From: Euwallacea fornicatus
Lineage: Eukaryota > Arthropoda > Insecta > Coleoptera > Curculionidae
DNA length: 64,000 nucleotides
Assembly (NCBI RefSeq): GCF_040115645.1
Contig: NC_089570.1
Location: 2,046,001 to 2,110,000, forward strand
Reading direction: 5' to 3'
The position numbers were made by a program, and so were the translations under genes. Of this stretch, positions 12,191-25,287 are shown in pieces; the first letter of the stretch is position 1; each line of letters begins with the position of its first letter. The notes under the pieces were generated by a model that did no database searches, was not told where the DNA came from, and was given only the letters and a program-made list of their open reading frames with translations.

Positions 12191-15100
12191 TTATTTTCTG
12201 GGTCGTTTTTCGTTAGTTTTACTGCGTTGCCCTCCTTTTTTTTGTTTCTCAGGAGCCCCGGACTTGCTACTTCCGGCTTTCGGATTTTTTACCTGAAACA
12301 AGGAGGTTGAAACGGAGTATTAAAATTAAATTTCTTTCTTAATCTTAACGCAGAAAAATACTAAAATGCGCCGTGATTAGGGACGTTACAGTTCAGACGA
12401 TTCTTTATAAACGTCTGCACTAAAGTCAACTGATTGTCCTTAATGTGTTACCATGGTCAAATTATTAATGTGATTTAGTAAATTATTTACATTATTAAAT
12501 CTACTAGTGCCCAATCATAACGGTTAACTGCGTTTCATCTGAACTTAATTAAGTTAACAATGCAACGGTGCTCTAAGGACCAAATAAGCAACACAAAACC
12601 GTCAATTAAATTCAAAAAGTTCCGCTTACCTGCTTGATTAAACCATCATCATCTACATTATCCTCATCTTGATCGCCATCTGAACCTTCTTCATCCTCTT
12701 CAAAAACATCCTCTTGCTCCAATTTGGCAGATTTTTTCTTTTTGGCGGCGGTCGGTGGAGCGATGCTCAACACCATGACTTTGTTATATTTGCGAGTCAA
12801 CGCAGCTTTGACCTGAAACATGAACAAACCAAAATAAAACTTTACTGACTATTTAAAAATGCATATATTTACGCTCGAAGAAACGGCATCAAAAGGGTTG
12901 GCATGCTTCGTAGCAAGACCGGTCATTAGATCGCAAAGGTTGGTTAAATCATCCCTCAGTAAAGAATATGCTTTCATGACTCCTAAAGTATCGTCTATAC
13001 CCGCAGTTTTTTTCTCTATCAGTGGATGTAACAAGTGATTTTTTAGAGGTTCTGCGTAGTCCAACCGCACTGAAAGTTTATCGCCTGAAATGCTACAAAG
13101 ACATGGGTAATTCAATACCTATAAAATCAAGATAATTTTATACATACGCCGTTCTCGAATGAGTATAAATTTCCCCCACAATTCTCAAACTTTTATTCCT
13201 CTGGGAATTTTTCCCGAACCAGCCGGGAAACCGTACTTGCCCCATCGTCCCTGACAAATAGTGGCTCGGTAGTACTGTGCTAAAATATGCCTGACTTTCG
13301 AGCAGTGACCAATTGTTGGTGCTGCGAATTTTGCGCTCGATTATGTCGCTTTCACTCAAACTGTCCGCGGTCAAGTGTCGTCTAATCAACATTTCTATTG
13401 GTTGCACTGCTTTAGGTCTATAATCATCGTTAAAAATTAGTTATAGCATTGAAGTATTAATTGTTTTACTTTACCCTGTACATTCGGGATTTACAGTCAA
13501 GTAATTCTCTTGCACGAACAAGGGCCCAAAGCTATAATCGTAGAAAAACAATCTCGCCTTGTCTGCCAGTGTCATATCTTTATTATCACTCTTGTTGAAG
13601 ACTTTGCGGATAACATCCCAGGCACCGAAAACTACGTCTTTTTGCGAATTTTTCGACTCTTTTTGAACGGTTTCTGATGACAGATTTTTTTCTGCCGCAG
13701 ACCACATCGAAAGGTGATTCAAAGTTTGACGTATATCATTGCCAGTACCGGTAATTAATTGAGCTAACGCTTCCGGTTTGATGGTCAAGCCTTCTTTAAA
13801 ACAAATCGTCATCATTGCGCCCTAAAGATAGGGAAAACAGATATGAGTTTTGATGGTGAGAATTTGATAATTATCTACCCGAATTTGCATGATATTGGGC
13901 TTTCCGAATTTGAGGGCGAAACAGTGATTAACTAGGGTTCTCATCTTGGGCAAATCTCTGTTGTTGCACATGCAAATAATAGGAAAACTGGCGGTTTTAA
14001 TGAAATTAATCAACTCGGCAATTCCCCCTCGATCTTCATTCCCCGCCATTCCGTCTACTTCATCCATCAACAATACTCTTTTTTGGTTTATGTTTTTATG
14101 ACCTAGCATGACAATTCAAGTAAAACAAATTAGGGAAATCTGGCACCAACCTGAAGCGAATCCGGCAACAGTTTTTGACCTCATCATATGAGAGATTTCC
14201 TCGTGTAACAGCTTTTTATTTCTAGTATCTGAGGCATTAAATTCAACAATATCAAAGCCCAGTTCTTTGCTTACTAACGTGGCAGTAGTGGTTTTGCCGA
14301 CGCCTGGAGGGCCACTTAAGAGGGCCGCCCTGAAATAAGCCCCATCATGTTGGTTATATAGGGTTGGTTTGGGTAGAGTTTTCCTCCTTTCTGGGTCTAC
14401 ATTTTTAAACCAATTTTCCAGCCATTTTTTCAGTTTATACATGTTGCTGTTCGGATCTTGTTGCCCTAGAGACAAATGTATGTCGAGGTAACTGTGCTAT
14501 TCAGATTATTTAAAACATACCTATAATCCCTTTCATGTTTGTGGGCTTGTACTTATCAGTCCAAGACAAGTTTTCCTGATAAATACTTGATTTTAATGTG
14601 TTTTCATGTCCATTTGAAATGGAGATATTTTTAGATTCTTTTTTAGCCTCAATTAATAGTTTTTTGTCTTTGTTCTCTTCTTTGGGAGTTTTTTCACTGC
14701 TCAAAGATTTATTGACAATTTCCTCATTGAATATTGTATTATTTGCTTTTTGGTTATCTTCATCCACTGCTAAAATTTCATCAGTTTTCACAGAACCTTC
14801 TTCAAAGCTGCCAAGACCCCAATCCTCTGACTCAGACTTCAGCACTGCATATCTAGGTTTTTCACCAGACTTTACTAGAATCATATCGAGAAATTGATCT
14901 TCAGTTAATTCTGGTATATTGTACCGCCTGGCCTTTTCTAATTTGGCTGGTCCTGGTTCATCACCAAGCACCACATAGTTGACTTTTTCTGTTGTAAAAT
15001 ATATATGATGTTGTCATTAATTGACTCTGACATAAACCCACTTACTGGACACGGATTGAACAACCCTTCCACCATGGCCAGTGACCAAATTCCCAAACTC

Positions 15101-16329
15101 CTCACCTTCTAAGGAATCTAATACTCCCGTTCTTAGGAATGTTAAATTTTTTAAACAATCTGGTTTTCCCTGAAATATGATTAATATAACAATGTTAAAT
15201 CTTTGGCATTCTGCTTACTTTGGGATACTCCTTTTCACCATGATGTTTTGGGCCAGCTCTATGAAGGTATGAAATATATAACTCTGTAGAATGTTTCTTC
15301 CTTTGTGTCTTTTCAGAGTCTGGATCAACTCCTGAATCTGTGTGCTCTAGTTTCTGTTTTTTGCTTGATGTAGGTGTTGCTATAGGAAAAAAAAATGTCA
15401 TAAAAAGGTTTTAAATTTTAAAATATTCAATGTACATTCTGAAAGTTTTCTAGTCCTTTTTGCTGATTTTTTTGGAGTGGTCTTATCATCAGATCCAGTT
15501 CTCTCCTTATTTGTATTAATTGATTTGTGACTTTTTGTTTCTTTTGGTTGCACTTCTAGTAAGCTATGATTTTCATTTTCATTACTATCTGAACTGACTT
15601 GGGCTTCATCAATGGTTTTATCCAAAAAGTCTAAATTATCAAGAAGAATTGTATCATTACTATCATCAAGGTCTTCCAAGGTTTTGCCAAAGTTCTTGTC
15701 ATCATGGACACCTAAAGGAAAGTAGACAGACAGATAAGCAATGTTTTACTGTCTCAAACTAAAATAAACTTTTTAACAAATGAGTAAGTATAAAATCAAT
15801 ATCTTATGCTGAAAACGTATACAACACTTAATAATAAAATATAAAACAAATAAAAAACAAACTATTTACTGATTTCAGGTTGTTTTCCCTTCTTACTCTT
15901 CTTTTTTGCCTTTACTGCTTTATTATCTTTAGATTCTTCCACAGTTTTTGCCACATACTTCACCTCACTCTGTTCTATCGGTTTCTGAAGACTTTCTAAA
16001 TTTATGAGTTTCAACTTTGTTTTTGAATCTTTCTGAAGTTTTAAAGTTTTTTTTGGCTTTTTAGTGGAAGAAGTAGATGGTGCACGCTCCTCTTCAGAAT
16101 CTGAGTTAAGAACTTGAACTCTTCGTTTCAATGAGGTCTTTTTTTGAGGTTTCTCAGGAGTACTTTCTATGATATCTTCATCATCTGAGTCTATTAGCTG
16201 CTTTGGTTTTGGGTTGTTTAAGATGCTGCCCGGTTTTTTAGAGAGAACCGTGAAAAACGAACGGATATCCTGCGAGTTTTGAATAAACAATACTTTGCTT
16301 TTGGTTCAGTTTTTACTTACCTTTGACAT
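12191..16329 (-). CDS. RfC1: Replication factor C subunit 1 (clamp-loader large subunit)
   Basis: RFC1 loads the PCNA sliding clamp at primer-template junctions in the nucleus. Thirteen coding exons give 1032 residues: 16329..16321, 16269..15870, 15711..15436, 15379..15219, 15169..15046, 14988..14521, 14465..14151, 14102..13879, 13821..13475, 13417..13148, 13092..12873, 12812..12630 and 12292..12191. The first exon encodes only MSK, and the N-terminus DIRSFF looks like a PCNA-binding motif. Lys/Ser/acidic-rich disorder follows, then a BRCT domain (about 325-420). The AAA+ domain has Walker A GPPGVGKTT (near 530) and Walker B DEVDG (near 598), followed by GAMMTICFKEGL and the C-terminal collar. 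The tail is acidic then basic, as in the family. This is the orthologue of Drosophila Gnf1. Confidence 0.93.
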
Positions 16330-17785
16330 GTTGCAGGGCAGTAAGATGTTAATTATTAAATAGTTGTTTGGTTAACTGCTCAATTATCTTTCATTTAATC
16401 ATCCAAAACACTGTTATTAATTGATCAAATTAGATTAAATGGTTATTTTCTAAAATAACTTTATTGAAATAGGAGAGGTAAATAATAATAAAATCTTAGC
16501 GCGCCATATAAAAGTTGACATAAATGGTAAAGTCAAAATTGAAATAACACCCTAAAACTGATATGACTCTATCAGTTACATCATAGAAGTCAGACGAAAG
16601 GCAACAGCGCATTTCACTTAACCCAATCGTTCACATGTTTATAGATATATGGACAAACATTGATCACAATGTTAACAATTACCATTTGACTTTTCAATAT
16701 CAATATAATGTATTTTCCAATCATGATCATGGAAAAGTTTCATTCGAATATCAGATAAGAGCTATAAGTTATAATTCTATAAATATGTAGGTTGGCAAAC
16801 ATCTTTACTATTCCGCATTGCCATTTATTTGTTGCCTCTCTAATTTTAATTCGTTATATGTAAATTTGATTTCTTGTGCAGTCTCAGAAATGTAACGAAA
16901 GTATGGCAACTCGGGATCATTTCTTCGGTTTTTGTTCTGGTCCCCTAAAAGGCCATTAGACCCCATTACGCCCACTCGAACAGGCCGAACAGCTTTTACT
17001 GTGACTTGCGTGGGTTAACAATTCTACTTCGTGCTTTTCCTTTGTTTGGTAATAAGAAACTAAACTTTAAAATACAGTTAATATTACTTTTACCTAAATA
17101 AATATCGCTGCTTAGCATGATCCAGAATAAATTAAATGATTTGGCGCTTAAATTCTGTGTAACGAATTGTTTTGCAAGTTTCAAATTTTCTCACCAATAA
17201 CAATCTTACACCGTGCGGAACACTTCAACCAATTGTTCATAGAGCCATTGCAGTGCGAGAAAGTGAGAAAGAGATTGCTCCTGGATAATGAAAAGAGTGG
17301 TTATCCCTAAAACAACTCAAGCCAACGGTCTTTATTTACTCAGGGTCACGGCTTGATTTTACTTATTCTTATTTCCAGTTTTTTAACTTGTTCTTTGTGA
17401 CAAAAAATCATAGTTTTTACGTTTTTTTGCAGTGAAGTGTCTGTTTTATGTACTTTTCGATTTAACAAAAGATTGAGAAGTTGTTTTACAGTAAGTATTG
17501 AGAAAAATCAGAATTTCAAGGTGAAAAATCGAATTTGAAACCAGTCTCAACTGGTACATTTTTTTGATTAAAACCCTACATCTGACAATTTTAAACTTAA
17601 TTTTGCCCCATCAAGAGCAGCCTCATAGTTGTTTTGTATGTTCTTGCTGCCCACAAACGCCAAAAATTTGATTTGAAAAGTACAGGTGTGTAGGTACAGT
17701 CTCTTTGGTCTCTCCGAGAAAAGCACTTTTCCATTTTTATTTTTCAGTATTATTCTGTCATGAATCGTTTATTGCAGATTAAATA
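16330..17785. promoter_or_regulatory. Divergent spacer RFC1/stathmin with a stathmin 5' untranslated exon
   Basis: No coding gene is seen. On the plus strand an ACA|GTAAGT donor at about 17491 and a TATTGCAG acceptor just before 17779 suggest an untranslated leader exon ending near 17490, spliced to the MADSSET exon. A probable transcription start lies in the 17.2-17.4 kb region. AT-rich sequence fills the rest. Confidence 0.4.
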
Positions 17786-20700
17786 ATGGCTGATTCATCA
17801 GAAACTGAAGTCCTTGACACAAAAGGTAAGTTTTAGATAGATAATTACTTTTATTCAAAACAAATAATTTGAAGTGTTTTGCCCAAACATGTCAACAAGG
17901 ATAATATTACTTAAGAATGCACTCACACAATTCATTAAAACCGTGTGGATCAATATAAAAAAAAAATTGTGCACTTTATCAATGTAAAACTGCAAGTCCA
18001 AGATTTTGGCAGTCATTTATTATATATGTATACGTTCTCCCAGCCATTACAGTTGGCCATACGAATTTAACTCCCTTTGTATTCTATTCAGTGATTTTAT
18101 TTTGTCATTAAAACACAATTTATTTATTAAAGTTTTAATAAAATGTAAACTATATACAAATTTCATGGAATTGATCAGTGAGTTTGCAGATTTTCTTAAA
18201 TACATACAAGGCAGTCATTTGTTCAAGCCTAAAACAATAGTTGATTTTAAACACTGTGTATGTTCTTCATAAAATTCACTCACTCTGTTTCATTGAACAT
18301 ATCTCTGATGTGCTTCAGACTAAAATTTGGAGGTATAAGGTAGGGTAGTTTGGTTTCTTTGGTTTCTCCACTATTGTCTTCAACATGGTTGGAAAAGAGC
18401 TCAAGAAATGACTGAAAAGTTACAATAATTCCTGCAAATCGAAGCAGTAGTTTCTATTTGTTTTGATTGTTATTTAATACCTGTGATATAAGTATTTAAT
18501 ATACAAAAGTGAGATGGGATCCCTTTATTTAAACTTCGCAATTTTCGAATGTACTTCATAATATTTATAAACATGGGTTGCCAGTCTTTCTCATTAAATT
18601 TTGAGAGATTCAAATATAGTTCCTTGTCTTTATTATTGACCTAATGGTAAATTGTAATAATTCATAGTAAAATTTTGAGTGATTGCCTTAGTAGGTACCC
18701 TTGAAATTTGTGACATTACATCCAGAACCTTTAAAAATTGTATTGTAGGACCGCTAGCTTTAAAATCTGGATGACCTAAATTTCTCAGATAATTCATTGC
18801 ATCAGCTGTGGTTTTGCCCAAAAGTTCTGGATCATACATGAGCTAGAATTAAGTTATAATATAACTGGTGAAGTTTAAATTTTAAGTATTAAACATACTC
18901 GTTTTCTTATTATAATCCAGTCACACATGTTTTCAATTTTATAATTGCCCAAATCTGTTTCATGTACTTTCTTCACATCAAGACACAAGCCATAATACAG
19001 TATACAATTTGAGTGGCAAATAATCCGTTCAGATGACCAATAATTTTTTAGGCACTCTAAAAATACTAAATTAATCACCAAAATTTTAGGCTTGTATACT
19101 ATTGCAAGATATTATACCTAATATCAAGTCTAAATCATAAATGACATAAACTCGTTTTAATGTTTTGGGATGTTGGAAATATGGTTTCATCAAGTCTGCT
19201 GGTTTTGAGATATCAATTTCTGCTCCTAAATACAGCTGTAGATTTTTAAAAATCACTACAAGTGGTATTTACCAAGTTCCTCAGCCAAAACAAAACTCAA
19301 GTGAGGGCTCATGCAATTGAGAGTTAAGGAAATAATGTGGATTCCTGTGTCATGCAGAGTATTTAGTACCTCTTCTATGGTATCAGAAAAATGTTTAATA
19401 TCAGGGTTGTGGACAAAAAATTGACCCACTGGTATTTTCCAGTTTTCTGTGTGAGAAATCACCATGAAAATTACAGCTTTAGAAGCCATTTTTGTAGGTT
19501 CTTGCGAAGGACCCTTTCCAATGCCCTCAGTAAAACCAAACAATTTACCCTGGAAAAATTAAATGTAGTGTCTACGAATATAAAAAAATTTTGTTTTCAC
19601 CTTATATTTTTCATATTTCTCAACCAGTTTCACTTCCTCAATAAGCAACCCACAAATTGTAGCCTGGGGTTTGTTTAACTGGGATTTTGCCCGAAGGACA
19701 TTAATGGCCTTATTGAAAAGTCCAATTTTAATTTGGGGCTCACTTAAGGTTTCTGCTTCCTCACTTAAATCCAGCGTTAAAGCAGTAAAGCAAAAATAGC
19801 ATTTCAAATGACACTTACTCAGAAGAGTCTACCACTACACAGGATTCGGCCGTAGCCGAATCTGATTCAGTTAAATTTGTATTTTTATTGTTCATTATGT
19901 TAATGAGTAGTTTAATTGAGAGGAATTTCGCAAAAAAGTTGATAAATTAAATTTAAAAAAGTGAGGTTGGATTTTCCGACGATTCAGTTTAAATGGGGCA
20001 CAATAGCGCGGTCGAAAATATTTGGCCAATGAGGGAGAGAACGCGATGGGTGTCACTTAGATGCGTGTTTTTATTTTCTATGGTGAAAAATTACAAAAAA
20101 CTAATTACTTTATACCCAAAAAACGGAAATATTTTAAGCAAAAATATTCAATTGGTCAAATGAAAATTTATTAAGCAATAATATATACCAAAATTATATA
20201 TATATATATATATACTCGCCACGCCGAACAGAAAGCTTTACAGCTCAAGATATGTATTTAACTCCATCTGTTCAGCGTCACTTGTATAGATACTTGATAT
20301 ATGGCCCTGCAAATCCAGAATAATTTGCTGCAGACAGTTTCATGTCTTAGGGCAGTTAAATTGAAATTTACTGGGAAGCCATTATCGTATACTCCTGATG
20401 CCGGTAACGGTCTTGAAGGCTGTAAAATACATATAAGAACATTGGTTTAGCTGTTTATTGGCTCTGTCTGATCCTCTTGATTTTTATTATATCAAGGAGA
20501 ACACGTATCACTTCCTACTCCTTAGTTGTTTTTCCACATTAATCTATTTATCTGGTTAAACGGGTCTCTTCATTAGCCGCAATAAAAGTAGGCAGAATTT
20601 CCTTCACCCCAAATGGATTTCCTTGGGGACCAGTGTCTATAAAGTGCCTTAATGGTGTTTTACGTCGATATAGTGTGAGTCATCTAAATCGATAATGTTA

Positions 20701-23700
20701 ATTTATATTATTTTTACAAGTGTATAACTACAAATTATGTTTAATTAAATTATTACAAGAGGATTTAATGAGTATCTAAAAAAAAAAAGAAATCGAGAGG
20801 AGGAGGAATAAGACTGCCTAAAAGTGATTTCTCCCCTCTCCCTCCCCTCCAAAATAAACGATGTACGTCGATTCTTGGAGGGTTGTATACGCGACGCCCC
20901 GAGCGCCGGTTTCCAGTTTAATCCAGACGTCCGACGTGGTAGCTCGCTCTATCCCCTCCGCTGTTTATGAACCATATTGAGCCAATTCTGCCCTCCTAAC
21001 ACCCATCCACATATAGGAAATTGCGTGTAAAGCAGATTAATATTTTTTGTTTGTAACCGAGGAAAGGGTGTTTTGGAGATGTTGATCGGAATCGTTAGGG
21101 AGTCGGTATTGCAGTGCTTCTGTCACACGTGCAGGGCGCCCATAGCGTCAGCTGCTGCGGTCGGAGAGTGTAAGTAAATTATATTTTATGCATTTACGGT
21201 GATATGGGGTAGTATCAAGGAGATTATTATTCTATTGAAAAACATAGGGTTCCAAGATTTCCAAAAAAGTCATTAAAATTATCCACTGGTCAATTGAAGG
21301 TCGTAAAGTGTGCTGTGACGAAACGTGGATCATTAACTGACCATTACCGAAGGTCCGGAAAATTAGCGTGCTAAATGTATGCCCAGTGGGTCAATAAAAT
21401 CAGGGTTAAAAATAAATCCTAATAGGGCAAGGATCTCCAAATCGGAAGCGCACATATCGCCCTGATGCCAACGAAAATGAATAATGAGCCTTTAACAATG
21501 AGTTGATATATGTGCAAATCACTCTGCGGGTTTTAGTTTTGTGACCTTTAAGACTAAAGAGTTTTATATTTCTACAAAAAGGCCATCAGTATTCATCCCT
21601 CGTCCGTAGGCACTTTTAGGGCGTCGCAAATTCACATCAATATAGCTGGGGGATCGTCGTCAGAAGCCCTTTTATTTTCCTAAGGGCGATTTCTTACGGT
21701 AACCAAAGCCCTTTCAAATGTGCCGTGAAATTGAGTGATGTATTTAAAAAATATATATATATATATAAACATTTTCAAAATTAATGATATATCGCTATTC
21801 AATGTGCTAATATTCACTATTGCTGTGATTTAACCCCATCACGCAGCTTTGCAATTTTTACTTGCCTTTTCAGTGGATTTGTGTGAAAAGGCACAGGAAA
21901 GAAGTTTTCCATTTCTCCTTTAAGAACAATTTTCCCGCAGAGTATACCTAAAAAAAAATTTTGTGGTATTAAGTTATTAAAGCAAATATGTAGCTCAAAT
22001 TCAAGATAAAATCGTGGTTTGTGCATTTTCGGAGTGTATATATATTAATTATGGAAAAGGAAAACCGTGTATCATATTAACACTAGTTATGTAAATATCC
22101 CTTGTGCCCAACGTGTAAAGTGTTGGCGTGCGGCGCCAATTCCCGTAGAACTTGGAGGGATGACTAAGTGGCGTCTGGACGCCCGAACAAGTGGCGACGC
22201 CTGACGGGTAACCAGTCGGGGGGGAAATTCCGGATTGCCGAGGTCGTTAAACTTGCATTGATGCCGGAACAAAGGGCAATCCGTTAACAAAAGCCTTGAA
22301 TTCATAGAGGAAATAGTTTTATTTTGCCCTTAATACATTGGTGCCCTCCTTAGTGGCAAACTCGCACAGGAAGGACATGTTCAATCCGCGGAAATTAATG
22401 TCAAGTTATCCCTTGAACATGGGATTGACGATTTACAAAAAGCAATAGTTTAATAATCTAAACTACCTCATATCACGAAGCCCTTACGAAACTTAGGTCC
22501 TAGATGATTGCGTATTTTAGTTCACAGGAGAAACAATGTCCCCGTCACGAAAGTGAAAACAAAGCCCATTAGGACTCACCAACCGAAGAGAGTGCAATTT
22601 GTTAGTGAGTACAATGCCTTCATACGATGTGGTTTTCTCTTATAGTTTATGCAATAAACGTTTTATGATTTGCGCTTCTTAACGTTTTATTGTTTGCTTA
22701 TTCTGCTATATCTGGTAGTAGCTGATTTACGTCAGAGGGATCGGCATTAAAGCCGAACTGCAGCATTGCAGCAGCTATGGCAAAATGCCACACGATTTCA
22801 CCTTAGCGGCCCTGCAAGAATGCAATGACGTTGCAGTAATAATTTTTGTTCTTATTGTGAAACCTGAAAGTTCCCTTCGAAAACGCCTCAAATGAAAACC
22901 TCGCTGGGTTTATTAAATTTTTAAGCGACGAACCGAAAGGTGGATATCGATCAATGTCGGGGACAAGTTGCGGTATACGTGCGAGGTTTGAGTTGGGCGT
23001 CGTGACGTCTCAAAAAAATTCCGGGACTGCGTCGCGTCAGTATTTCCAGACAGTGAGGCGTCGCGCTTCGTCGATGACGTCACATTATGGACATCTGTTT
23101 TGCATTAGTACAAATTCGTCGGTTACTTAATTGACCATGTTTGTCCTTAGCTACCGAGGTGAGGTGTCAAGAGAAAACAAAAGGGGGAGTCTGTTACGAG
23201 GTGATTCTCGGAGATCCGCAGGTCAAATCCAGCCCTCTTTTGAAGAAAAGGCTTTCGCCGAAGAATTCGGTTTCGGTGCAAGACATCGAGGACAAACTGA
23301 AGGCCGCTGAAGAGCGCAGACAAGTAAGTAGACCGATAAGGGACAAGAGATTTCTATTCTGGTATATTTGATACGTTTTTCCAGCAACATGAGTCTAACA
23401 AGATCGCAGCCCTATCAATCAAACTGCAGAAGATTGAAGAGGCCAGCCGAAAAAAGGATGAACAAACGAACCAATTTATCTTTACAACCCGCGATGCCCT
23501 GGAACAGAAAATGGGCAACGTCACCGAGAAAAGAGAGGCCTTTATCACTGACTTGAAGACCAAATTGAAGGCAAGTTCTCCTTAGATTCTATCCGATATT
23601 CCTCTATGTAAATTTAACAGGACCATATCGAGAACGTTGAGAAAACCCGGCATGCCTTGGAATTGCAAACCGGAGAAGTGCGCAGTGCCATTGAAGAAAA

Positions 23701-25028
23701 ACTGAAGAGCGCCTCCATCCAGAGAGACGAGAACATGAAGAAGATGCTAGATCGTCTAAAGGAACACGTGAGTGTTTCTGTGTTTAAATATACCATTCTA
23801 CGGCTTATATTTTATTAGTTGCGAATATTATTTTCTTTTGTGCATGTTTTTCGTTTCGGCTTGAATTAGGAAGAGCAAGTGCTGAAGGTAAAAGCCTCGA
23901 ACAACATTAAATTGCAAGAGCTCGGCAATCAGATCCAGGAGAAGCTGGTTCAGGCCCGCAATCGCAAAGAACAAATCGAGCAGGAGCAATTGGAGAAGCT
24001 CAGGAAGAATGTAAGTAGCTTTAGCCGCTTATTCTTGTGCGCTTCGTTGATTTTTACGTATTGCTCGAAATTACCATTAAACTTCTCATCCTCACTTCTC
24101 TATCCTCTCACAACTATTAAGAAACATTGGCAATACCGCGCACATGGTTTCACTGCCCTTGATGTGACGTTAGTCACGTGCAAACTATATGAGACACCAA
24201 ATTGATCTCGCGACAAATGACTGTGGCGGGGTTGCCATTTAAAGAATGAATGGAAGGTTTAATAACAACACACTTGAAATAGTATTTGTTTTTTTTACGG
24301 ATCATGCATGTCATTATGTTTTATTTGAAATCATGTAGAACTTACGACCGCACGAAAAGCAAAAATCGGTCGAGTCCGTCATCAACACCCGCAAATCGGA
24401 GGTGATCAATCTGATTGAGAATAAGCTGTGTATTGCCGAACAGATCAGAGAACAGCAAATCCAGAAGAAGCTGGAACCTGCCAAGAAATACGTAAGTCTT
24501 TGAAAAAGCGCGTGTGGTAGATTGGTAGATGAAGTAGAAAAAATGTGTAAGTATCATTGTTTTTTTGAAACGCACTTCTTAATTAGAACGAGCATTTGAA
24601 CGAGGTGAAACAGACATTGGAAAACAAGAAAACTGAGCAGGTGCAAAAGCTGGAAAACAAACTTTCAGCCGCCGAACAGAAGCGAGAGGAGGAGATTAAG
24701 AAGAAGCTGGAAAACATTAAGAAACGCGTATGTATTGTTCTTTTTCGTTTTGGAGATAATTTTGCCTATTTTTCTATTCTGTAATATTAATCAGTGACGA
24801 ATCAGTGGCATAGGAGAATCACAGTTGAAGACGAGAAAAACCAGGATTTTTTTTAGGTTTTCTTAACGTTTTCTCCTTTCTTTTCCAAACCTTATAATGC
24901 TAAAAGATTATCGTCGACATTTTTCGACTTTTCAGGAGAAACACGCTGAAATTGTTCGTCAAAACAAAGCAGTATTGGCAGCTAAAACTGAATCTTGCGA
25001 GCCACAACCAAACGCAGCTGACGCCTAA
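17786..25028 (+). CDS. stai: Stathmin, long multi-repeat form
   Basis: Stathmin is a tubulin-sequestering, microtubule-destabilising phosphoprotein. Exons are 17786..17825 (MADSSETEVLDTK), 23151..23323, 23385..23570, 23621..23767, 23870..24010, 24339..24491, 24587..24727 and 24936..25028, giving 357 residues. Exon 2 has the conserved entry GGVCYEVILGDP and the Ser-Pro site RLSPKN, a likely phosphorylation site. From there on the chain is one highly charged coiled-coil helix. Exons 4-7 are all phase 0 and 47-51 codons long, like repeated tubulin-binding modules. Intron 3 starts GCAAGT (GC-AG). A second first exon at 21079 joins exon 2 in the same phase. The 5.3 kb first intron holds an antisense P-transposase-like gene. 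Confidence 0.92.
18119..18128 (-). terminator. Polyadenylation signals of the nested gene
   Basis: Overlapping AATAAATAAA on the minus strand, about 155 bases after the stop of the P-transposase-like gene. Confidence 0.5.
18280..19895 (-). CDS. P-element/THAP9-type transposase-derived protein, nested in stathmin
   Basis: Eight exons give an uninterrupted 412-residue protein: 19895..19819, 19763..19601, 19549..19273, 19225..19118, 19056..18899, 18842..18699, 18640..18481 and 18431..18280. Resemblance to the P/THAP9 transposase RNase-H-like core rests on the segment ASKAVIFMVISHTENWKIPVGQ, followed by LHDTGIHIISLT, a KPYFQHP block, KTTADAMNYLRNLG and a C-terminal TGIIVTFQSFLELF. There is no THAP zinc finger; the N-terminus is only a short acidic leader. 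The position where the family usually has Asp after LT reads Asn (LTLNCMSPH). No terminal inverted repeats are seen nearby. Intron 6 is only 58 bases. All this fits a domesticated, catalytically impaired copy. The exact function is unknown. Confidence 0.75.
20195..20214. repeat. (TA)n microsatellite
   Basis: About ten TA units in the first stathmin intron. Confidence 0.85.
21079..21169 (+). CDS. stai: Alternative first coding exon of stathmin (cysteine-rich, probable membrane-targeting)
   Basis: ATG at 21079 opens 30 codons that read MLIGIVRESVLQCFCHTCRA followed by PIASAAAVGE. The exon ends at a perfect GTAAGT donor in phase 1, the phase of the MADSSET exon, so it would join 23151 as ...GES-TEVRCQEK. 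The CFCHTC cluster beside hydrophobic residues resembles the palmitoylated N-termini of neuronal SCG10-type stathmins. About 200 bases upstream the sequence turns GC-rich with several CpGs, consistent with a separate promoter. Confidence 0.65.
21751..21767. repeat. Short (AT)n tract
   Basis: A simple dinucleotide run in the stathmin intron. Confidence 0.8.
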
Positions 25029-25281
25029 TGACTTACCCTCGAAGTATTGATTTTCGACTGAGATTTTTGTGATTTTTTTGAGGATTAGTTTCCGATTATC
25101 CGAGAGTATGTTTTAGTTTCTATTATATTGTTTTATGCTTTTACTAAATGCTAATAATCGATTTGTCTGGTTTTGATATATTGTTTCTTTGCGGGAAGAC
25201 GTAAGTTAAGAAGAATAATATTACATTAACACTACCATACGTTTGTTGTAAATTAGTTCTCTACTATTTGCAATATTCGGG

Positions 25282-25287
25282 AATAAA
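25282..25287 (+). terminator. Polyadenylation signal of stathmin
   Basis: AATAAA about 250 bases after the stop codon. Confidence 0.6.
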
